Position numbers and translations under genes: made by a program
Shown: one piece after another, positions 56,401 to 64,000 of the stretch
How positions within the stretch are numbered: position 1 is the first letter of the stretch
Layout: every line of letters begins with the position of its first letter
Assembly (NCBI GenBank): GCA_021292105.1
Contig: CM037871.1
Coordinates: 54,015,866 to 54,079,865 of the forward strand
DNA length: 64,000 nt
DNA from: Anadara kagoshimensis
Lineage: Eukaryota > Mollusca > Bivalvia > Arcoida > Arcidae
Reading direction: 5' to 3'
The notes under the pieces: generated by a model
Told to the model about the DNA's origin: nothing
What the model saw: only the letters and a program-made list of their open reading frames with translations
Database searches by the model: none

Positions 56401-58000
56401 TTAATCTTTCGACAGGTCTTTACTGTAATTCGTTGGCTTAGTGTTAAACTTTCGACAGGTCTTTACAGTAATGCGTTAAGCTTAGTGTTAAACTTTCGAC
56501 AGGGTTTTACTGTAATGCGTTAAGCTTAGTGTTAAACTTTCGACAGGTCTTTACTGTAATTCGTTAGTGTAGTGTTAAACTTTCGACAGGTCTTTACTGT
56601 AATTCGTTGGCTTAGTGTTAAACTTTCGACAGGTCTTTACTGTAATTCGTTGGCTTAGTGTTAAACTTTCGACAGGTCTTTACTGTAATTCGTTAAGCTT
56701 AGTGTTAAACTTTCGACAGGTTTTTACTGTAATGCGTTAAGCTTAGTGTTAAACTTTCGACAGGTCTTTACTGTAATTCGTTGGCTTAGTGTTAAACTTT
56801 CGACAGGTCTTTACTGTAATTCGTTGGCTTAGTGTTAAACTTTCGACAGGTCTTTACTGTAATTAGTTGGCTTAGTGTTAAACTTTCGACAGGTCTTTAC
56901 TGTAATTCGTTAGCTTAGTGTTAAACTTTCGACAGGTCTTTACTGTAATTCGTTAAGCTTAGTGTTAAACTTTCGACAGTTCTTTACTGTAATTCGTTAA
57001 GCTTAGTGTTAAACTTCGACAGGTCTTTACTTTAATTCGTTTAAGCTTAGTGTTAAACTTTCGACAGGTCTTTACTGTAATGCGTTAAGCTTAGTGTTAA
57101 ACTTTCGACAGGTCTTTATGTAATGCGTTAAGCTTAGTGTTAAATCTTTCGACAGTCTTTACTGTAATTCGTTGGCTTAGTGTTAACTTTCGACAGGTCT
57201 TACGTAATGCGTTAAAGCTTAGTGTTAAACTTCGACAGGGTCTTTACTGTAATGCGTTAAGCTTAGTGTTAACTTTCGACAGGTCTTTACGTAATTCGTT
57301 AAGTGTCGTGTTTAAACTTTCGACAGGTCTTTACTGTAATTCGTTGGCTTAGTGTTAAACTTTCGACAGGTCTTACTGTAAATTCGTTGGCTTAGTGTTA
57401 AACTTTCGACAGGTCTTTACTGTATCGTTAAGCTTAGTGTTAAACTTTCGACAGGTTTTACTGTAATGCGTTAAGCTTAGTGTAAACTTTCGACAGGTCT
57501 TTACTGTAATTCGTTGGCTTAGTGTTAAACTTTCGACAGGTCTTTACTGTAATTCGTTGGCTTAGTGTTAAACTTTCGACAGGTCTTTTACTGTAATAGT
57601 TGGCTTAGTGTTAAACTTTCGACAGGTTTTACTGTAATCGTTAGCTTAGTGTTAAACTTTCGACAGGTCTTTACTGTAATGCGTTAAGCTTAGTGTTAAA
57701 CTTTCGACAGGTCTTTACTGTAATGCGTTAAGCTTAGGTTAAACTTTCGACAGGTCTTTACTGTAATTCGTTGGCTTAGTGTTAAACTTCGACAGGTCTT
57801 TACTGTAATCGTTAGCTTAGTGTTAACTTTCGACAGGTCTTTACTGTAATTCGTTAGTTTGTGTTAAACTTTCGATAGGTCTTTACTGTAATTCGTTGGT
57901 TTAGTGTTAAACTTCGACAGGTCTTTACTAATTAGTTGGCTTAGTGTTAAACTTTCAACAGGTCTTTACTGTAATTCGTTAGCTTAGTGTAAAACGTTCG
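50384..58000 (+). repeat. 43-44 bp satellite, about 176 copies
   Basis: The monomer is GCTTAGTGTTAAACTTTCGA, CAGGTCTTTACTGTAATGCG, TTAA, with an ATTCGTTG-ending variant. Many one-base gaps occur. Higher-order copies are seen: CTTTAATTCG at 53821, 56291 and 57030 starts near-identical runs of at least six monomers. The array meets the assembly gap at 58001. Confidence 0.98.
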
Positions 58001-59000
58001 NNNNNNNNNNNNNNNNNNNNNNNNNNNNNNNNNNNNNNNNNNNNNNNNNNNNNNNNNNNNNNNNNNNNNNNNNNNNNNNNNNNNNNNNNNNNNNNNNNNN
58101 NNNNNNNNNNNNNNNNNNNNNNNNNNNNNNNNNNNNNNNNNNNNNNNNNNNNNNNNNNNNNNNNNNNNNNNNNNNNNNNNNNNNNNNNNNNNNNNNNNNN
58201 NNNNNNNNNNNNNNNNNNNNNNNNNNNNNNNNNNNNNNNNNNNNNNNNNNNNNNNNNNNNNNNNNNNNNNNNNNNNNNNNNNNNNNNNNNNNNNNNNNNN
58301 NNNNNNNNNNNNNNNNNNNNNNNNNNNNNNNNNNNNNNNNNNNNNNNNNNNNNNNNNNNNNNNNNNNNNNNNNNNNNNNNNNNNNNNNNNNNNNNNNNNN
58401 NNNNNNNNNNNNNNNNNNNNNNNNNNNNNNNNNNNNNNNNNNNNNNNNNNNNNNNNNNNNNNNNNNNNNNNNNNNNNNNNNNNNNNNNNNNNNNNNNNNN
58501 NNNNNNNNNNNNNNNNNNNNNNNNNNNNNNNNNNNNNNNNNNNNNNNNNNNNNNNNNNNNNNNNNNNNNNNNNNNNNNNNNNNNNNNNNNNNNNNNNNNN
58601 NNNNNNNNNNNNNNNNNNNNNNNNNNNNNNNNNNNNNNNNNNNNNNNNNNNNNNNNNNNNNNNNNNNNNNNNNNNNNNNNNNNNNNNNNNNNNNNNNNNN
58701 NNNNNNNNNNNNNNNNNNNNNNNNNNNNNNNNNNNNNNNNNNNNNNNNNNNNNNNNNNNNNNNNNNNNNNNNNNNNNNNNNNNNNNNNNNNNNNNNNNNN
58801 NNNNNNNNNNNNNNNNNNNNNNNNNNNNNNNNNNNNNNNNNNNNNNNNNNNNNNNNNNNNNNNNNNNNNNNNNNNNNNNNNNNNNNNNNNNNNNNNNNNN
58901 NNNNNNNNNNNNNNNNNNNNNNNNNNNNNNNNNNNNNNNNNNNNNNNNNNNNNNNNNNNNNNNNNNNNNNNNNNNNNNNNNNNNNNNNNNNNNNNNNNNN
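58001..59000. other. assembly gap of exactly 1000 N
   Basis: A round-number placeholder. The satellite ends at its left edge, and unrelated sequence starts on the right, so true size and the right edge of the array are unknown. ORFs across it are meaningless. Confidence 0.99.
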
Positions 59001-59048
59001 CTTATTTTGTAATGATGCATCCATCATTACATTAGTACTCGTTGTTAT
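59001..59048. repeat. 48-bp direct repeat, left copy
   Basis: TAATGATGCATCCATCATTA and its flanks recur at 60376-60424. The 20-mer is a stem-loop (8-bp stem, CATC loop). Confidence 0.85.
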
Positions 59049-59129
59049 TATTCTTCTCTCTTCTTCTTCCGGCCATGAACTTGTCCAACCAATTTCTCGA
59101 AGACCGTTGGTCCAATCTTAACCAAACTT

Positions 59130-59830
59130 CACAGGAAGGTTGATCCCCATCTCCTTCCCAGAGGCCGAGGTAAAATGCCCATAGGGTCATTAGGGGAGGG
59201 GCAGGAGGGCGGGTCTTAAAAACAATAATGCTCAATTTTGCTATTAATACTATATTTTGTACTATAAAACCATATATATTCATGATCAGTGTCTCAAGAT
59301 GTAACAAGTCTGTATCACAAGATTTTCCCGGGGGTATCAGAGAGGGTGGGGATGGGCGGGGCAGTTTGCTAACTTTTGAACGGTTAAGATCTCCACCCAT
59401 AAACTATATATTTTCTGGTTCTACATGAAAAGTTGAATTGAGTGATACTTAAAAAAAAGTCCTATGGGGTCATTCCTGATGGAGGGTGGGAATTGGCGGG
59501 ACTTGGTACTAACTTTTAAATGGTTAATATCCCCATCCTGAAACTATATATTTTCCGGTTCGGCTTTTAAAGTTGAATAGAATGCTACTGCAGAAATACA
59601 AATGACGTTATTCCAGAGGAGGTTGGGGACAGGCGGGGCTGGGTACTAACTTTTGATCAGTTGAGATCCCCACCCCTAACATATACATTTTCTTATTCTT
59701 CATGAAAAGTTGAATAGATTGATACTTAAGTAAACCCATATGGTCATTCAATAGGAGGGTGGGGACAGGTAGGTCTAGGTACTAACTTTGAGATCCCCAC
59801 CCTCAAACTATAGTTTTCTTTATGGGATGG
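59130..59830 (+). repeat. ~138-bp tandem repeat
   Basis: CTAACTTTT occurs at 59369, 59509, 59646 and 59782. Each unit has a G-rich half (GGGTGGGGA, GGCGGGG) and GATCCCCACCC followed by ACTATATATTTTCTGGTTC. Confidence 0.9.
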
Positions 59831-60375
59831 CTGCTATCGTTTTGTTTAAGAATTAAAACCATAAGCTTGAATTTTCATTGTAAAGGATACTTAAGTAATC
59901 ACTGATCCATGTCCAAATCTTTTTTATAAGCAACACTAATGGTCATTTATCCCCGGGGCATGATTTATTATTCAATTCGATAGAGTAGCTGTATTTAGTT
60001 ATCAATATGACATCATATTGGTAAATGCTTGGATTAATTTAAAATCAACACATCATTAGCTCATCAAAACAACAGGTTGTGATATTGGGTATAGGTGATG
60101 TCAGTCAACTTTGTCTATTGTTTGAATTTAAACCAACTGGATTCATGTACTACTTCTACTTTCATTTGACACCAAGACAATAATTTTTTAAGAATAAAAT
60201 TTCAGAGAGAGACACCATACATAGACACGCTTGCTCCAAGTATATATTCTAAATGACCAAAAAGGTTACATCTCTTGAATCTTTATTTAATTTAAACCTT
60301 GAAGTAAAAAAAAACCTGTTAATTTCTAATAATATGAGTTCTGAATACAGGGTTAGACTTTTATTTGTTTGGGCG
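59831..60375. other. no gene seen
   Basis: AT-rich intron-like sequence upstream of the thrombospondin exons. Confidence 0.5.
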
Positions 60376-60424
60376 CCTTATTCGTAATGATGCATCCATC
60401 ATTACATTATTACTCGTTACCGTT
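60376..60424. repeat. 48-bp direct repeat, right copy
   Basis: About 90% identical to 59001-59048, including the stem-loop. Confidence 0.85.
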
Positions 60425-60538
60425 GTTTTTGTCTTTTTCTCTACTCCTATGTACAACAGTTGACACCAATATTGGTCTTGATAACCGTAGTACTCAAGTA
60501 ATTCACAATTTTATCATTCCCCCTGTTTTTATTTTTAG

Positions 60539-60694
60539 GGATCTTTTATATGTGGAGAGTGTAATGAGGGATATATGGGTAACCAGACTGTTGGATGTAG
60601 ACCGGCTGCAACACAATGTCCGGACTTTTTTACAGAGTGTGATATCAATGCACGGTGTGTAACAAGACGGGGAGCGGAGGGATATCTTTGTCAG
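60539..60694 (+). CDS. THBS: thrombospondin exon: EGF-like domain
   Basis: Acceptor TTTTTAG, donor CAG|GTAAGA, 52 codons, phase 0 at both ends. Eight cysteines, including [14 protein letters not shown]. Confidence 0.92.
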
Positions 60695-63600
60695 GTAAGA
60701 ATTAAGTACTGGCTGTTGTGACATGTTTTAAGTTTCAATTTTATGATAGCATAAATAAGCTATTTATTTTTGAAGATGTAAGATTTTTTTATTCCCATCT
60801 ACGATTTTTGTTAGATCTTCCATTGCCATTTTTGGATTTTATTATTTTATTATTTTTTAATGTATTGTATGATAAAATTTATAAAATGGTATATGACAGT
60901 TCAGTCCCCAGGTACAATTTATATAGTCAGCGTCTCATTAATTGTGATTCTATTGCCATCTACAAGTTTTAGTGGCTGTGTCCCCAACTACAATTATTTG
61001 TGTCTCTATTTCAAACAACAATTATTGGTGACTGTGTCCCCAGGTACACTTATTTTTGGTGACATCCTTTTTCGTTGTTATGAGCACTCATTTATATTCA
61101 TGTTCAGATCCATATTTGTATGTTTTAGTGTATTATCGGTTACGCTGGTAACGGATTTGTATGTGGAAGAGATACGGATATTGACGGCGTACCTGATGAT
61201 GAAATCACCTGTACTGAGAGAAGATGTAGAAAGGTAAGTCAATTCGGATACGAAGCATTACTAGTCTTCTTGAATACGACTCTAAGATGTCAGTCATAGA
61301 AAAGAGGTTCAATAAAATAACGGATTTTACAACATTGTAAAGTTTAAATATGTGATAAGCTGTTTGCGAATTTGTAACCATTACATGTATTCTTTATTTG
61401 CGGCGGGGCAGACATGCAAGGGATTCAATCTCCAGTGTCTGATGGTGCTTTATTTAGGCTTATTTTTAAACATGTTCAACTGGACATTAATGGGCGAGTG
61501 GATAAATGGGCATTGCAGTTAAATTTTTCATTTTTGACATATACTGAATTAGAGTGCAGAGGAAATACACGTCTAAGCAATAGCTTGTATTTGATTTTGT
61601 ATTTGAATATGGAAAGTTCTCCCGCAGCTGAATACAAAAGACCACATTTTGATTATATCCAACAGTCAAAAACAATGACATTATTTAATAAGATTTTGAA
61701 TCAAGCCGGCTTTTTGTACTCTTAGGAAACCGTTTTGACGATGGTTACATGCCAAGTTGCATTCAACCTATTTATTATAACTATAATTTTGTTAAGTCGA
61801 TGTTTTCTCATAATTTTATAACGTTGTTTTAGGACAATTGCTTGTCTACACCAAACAGCGGTCAGGAGGATACTGATGGTGATGGTATAGGGGACGCTTG
61901 TGATGAGGATATCGATAACGATGGCGTGGTCAACAATCCGGTAGGTATTCCTGTAGATAAATAACGTCCTCATATGAATAGGGTTCTATAGTACTGGAGC
62001 GGTAATAGCAATACTGTTTTTTTCTTTTTGTGTGGTACTTGTCTAAAAGGTGTGTCTTACAGTACTAGAGCCGAAATAGCAACACTACAATGTCAAACCA
62101 TACAATACTAGATCCACCATACATACACAATTTTGTCTTTATTTGCGGAACTCGTCCAAAGCCAAGCTCTGGAGTAATGGAGCCTCAGTTGCAATAATAA
62201 TTGCTTGTTTTGAATACTGCATGTAAGTAGTGTTATCTTTCTTGGTTGATCTAGCTTTTGTCAAACTTGTTTTTCAGTTTCAATTTTATGTTTCATTTGA
62301 TTGTTTAATTGACAGGATAATTGTCCATATGTCCACAATCCGGAACAAGTGGACACCGAGTCGGACCCGGATAGTAGGGGTGATGCTTGTGATAATTGTC
62401 CGTCGACGGTCAACCCTAAACAAGAGGACACTGACGGAGATGGCCTGGGTGATAAATGTGATCCGGATATTGATAATGATGGTATGAAGTGTTCAGTGTT
62501 AAAGGCTGAAACGAAACATAATTATGTTTATACATTACATATTATACCAGTTTTACATGTATATTTACAGCACTAGACGGCCATTTCGGAATACAATTCT
62601 TCATCAGTAGTGCTTAGACCAAAATTATTTTGAAGATGTTGAAAAGCTACCAAAAGGACCAAAATATATTTTACCAAATTAAGCTAAGGAAATACTTTGC
62701 ATGAGGGAATATACCTTAGTTTTTGAGAAATTTCAAATTTTAACTTGCAGGAAATTTAGACAATTATAGTATATTTCTGACAGTAATACGAAATTATTGC
62801 CTACTGAGTTTGTGATATCCTCGGGGCACCAGCCAGCAGCAGAGATGTTATACATGTAATGATATCACCTGTCAGAATGATAGCTCTAGCGCCTGTTACT
62901 GTTATATTTATTTTTTATTTTATGAAAATTCACAAATAGTCAACCAAAAAAGATAAAGAAAGTAATGATATATAAGAATAAGAAAAACAGAGCCCATCTA
63001 ATGAAAAAGAGAAATTAATAACATGAACAACGAGAAAAATAGGAATATTATGTATGCGTGTTTTAAACTGTGGATGCAGATTTTTGACGAAACTAAATGC
63101 AGATATTATAAGCTTGAAGCGAAATGACATCTTATATTGCAATAATATATTCAAATTTATAATTTGTCAGATTTAATTAGGAAAATCTTAGTTAAGAAAT
63201 GATTGTGAGACTGGGGCCAAAATATTAGTATCTAATTAGGTACTGCAAGCATTAAGTGTATCTTAAGATATTCAGGAGATTTTCGGGACTTACATATTTG
63301 AATTTACTTGTAATTTTGCTCGTTTAGGTGCGACATAAATTTGCACCATAGCCTGTATAATGTGCTTTTTCTGGTTTAAATCTTGTTGTAATCATCTTTA
63401 AAAGAAATCATGACAAATATTTGTATAATAAAGTGAATGCTTTCAGGTATACCTAATGATGAGGATAACTGCGTGAAAGTGGCCAATGTCGACCAGAATG
63501 ACGTGGACGGTGATGGCGTCGGTGACGCTTGTGATAACTGTCCTAACGAACCAAACCCTAATCAGGTATACTTGCTGTCTAAACGTTATAATCCAACTCT

Positions 63601-64000
63601 GCTTAACATTGTCCTTTAACGAATCAAGTCCTAACCAGGTACTTTCTAAATGTAATAACAAAACTCACACTAACTTCATGTATTTTAATAGTGTGCTGAA
63701 TAAATTATTGTTGAAACGATCAGTCTTTTTCGATTCTTTTGCACATTACCACGGGGCGTCAATTTACTGGTATACGTTTCCTATAGAGTCTGCTGAGGCG
63801 TGATGAAGAGCTCCAATCAAACAGGATCCGATAAGGTTTTAGGTTTACATAATAATCGTTCGTACTCTAGAATTTTGTTAATTATTTTCTTAGATTAAAT
63901 TAAATTAGTGAAATTTGATATACAAGAATTATCTGTTTACATTGTAGTATGACAGTGACAGTGATCTGATCGGTGACGAGTGTGATACCAATGAAGACGA
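60539..64000 (+). CDS. THBS: thrombospondin, partial gene (EGF-like and type 3 repeats)
   Basis: Thrombospondins are secreted multimeric calcium-binding matrix glycoproteins. Six exons, joined in phase, are seen: 60539-60694, 61129-61233, 61833-61940, 62316-62481, 63447-63565 and 63948 to the edge. The first gives an EGF-like domain ([20 protein letters not shown]), the second its end ([20 protein letters not shown]), and the rest the DxDxDGxGDxCD type 3 repeats ([52 protein letters not shown]). Upstream exons may lie beyond the gap; the C-terminal lectin-like domain would be to the right. Subgroup A or B cannot be decided. Confidence 0.93.
61129..61233 (+). CDS. THBS: thrombospondin exon: EGF end and start of type 3 repeats
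   Basis: Acceptor GTTTTAG, donor AAG|GTAAGT, 35 codons. [18 protein letters not shown] is the conserved junction; ends CTERRCRK. Confidence 0.93.
61833..61940 (+). CDS. THBS: thrombospondin exon: type 3 repeat
   Basis: Acceptor TTTTAG, donor [27 protein letters not shown] then [18 protein letters not shown], 36 codons with regularly spaced Asp ligands. Confidence 0.95.
62316..62481 (+). CDS. THBS: thrombospondin exon: two type 3 repeats
   Basis: Acceptor GACAG, donor GATG|GTATGA, 55 codons plus one base. [20 protein letters not shown], then [20 protein letters not shown]. Confidence 0.95.
63447..63565 (+). CDS. THBS: thrombospondin exon: type 3 repeat
   Basis: Acceptor TTTCAG, donor CAG|GTATAC. 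Two bases complete Gly, then [18 protein letters not shown] and onward, 39 codons. Confidence 0.95.
63605..63645 (+). repeat. THBS: decayed duplicate of the preceding exon end plus donor
   Basis: ATTGTCCTTTAACGAATCAA then GTCCTAACCAGGTACTTTCT follows the exon end (TGTCCTAACGAACCAAACCC, TAATCAG|GTATACTT), 73 bases downstream. A two-base insertion makes it out of frame. Confidence 0.75.
63948..64000 (+). CDS. THBS: thrombospondin exon, cut by window end
   Basis: Acceptor [24 protein letters not shown] continues the type 3 repeat after NPNQ. Confidence 0.92.

Noticed and set aside
50384..58000. Centromeric satellite
   Set aside because: Short monomer next to an expressed-type gene, only 7.6 kb seen, and a likely MITE origin; nothing supports centromere function.
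57947..59027. Two ORFs of about 350 codons
   Set aside because: Almost entirely N bases of the assembly gap.

Overview
The window is eukaryotic, and most likely from a bivalve mollusc. Genes are split into short exons by long AT-rich introns. The intergenic and intronic DNA holds pearl/Helentron-like elements (145-bp core repeats, ACGG/ACGC microsatellite, 3' hairpin), tRNA-derived SINEs, small TIR elements and large minisatellites. Almost all real coding sequence is in exons shorter than 180 bases, so I assembled genes by reading exon by exon, with splice sites and phase.

Four genes are supported. (1) A cytosolic sulfotransferase (SULT) on the minus strand, 10194 to 3573. Four exons are in perfect phase; the terminal exon was not found. 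Relics of a second copy lie at 15425-15575 and 13618-13651. (2) A small secreted beta-propeller-like protein on the plus strand, 16987-25224, in three exons. Its 6.1-kb first intron is mostly a 20-bp minisatellite. (3) NAA35 (NatC auxiliary subunit, Mak10 family) on the minus strand, 49229 to 29945, with 20 exons recovered; one small internal exon and the last exon were not found. (4) The 3' part of a thrombospondin gene on the plus strand, 60539 to the window end, with six exons covering an EGF-like domain and type 3 calcium-binding repeats.

Repeat layout: a pearl-like element at 1-1776; a palindromic array at 2143-2432; a 3.9-kb element with 450-bp terminal inverted repeats and 5-bp target duplications at 4079-7956, sitting in a SULT intron and carrying a dead non-LTR retrotransposon; a mosaic of duplications at 14244-16900; a second pearl-like element at 26269-28155; several MITEs and SINEs in NAA35 introns; a 7.6-kb satellite of 43-44 bp at 50384-58000, running into a 1000-N gap; and 138-bp repeats after the gap.

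Three patterns deserve attention. First, segments spanning an exon-intron junction have been tandemly duplicated at least six times in three unrelated genes; one has grown to about 25 copies (NAA35 exon 17 donor) and one gives an open in-frame 18-residue extension. Second, the 43-44 bp satellite appears to be an expanded terminal inverted repeat of a MITE that also exists as single copies elsewhere in the window. Third, the 450-bp-TIR element has 5'-CAC ends and 5-bp target duplications, features of the Transib/RAG superfamily.

Several single-base frameshifts in conserved exons, and many one-base gaps in the satellite, suggest residual long-read assembly errors. Identifications rest on recognised protein motifs and my own translation; no database search was possible.
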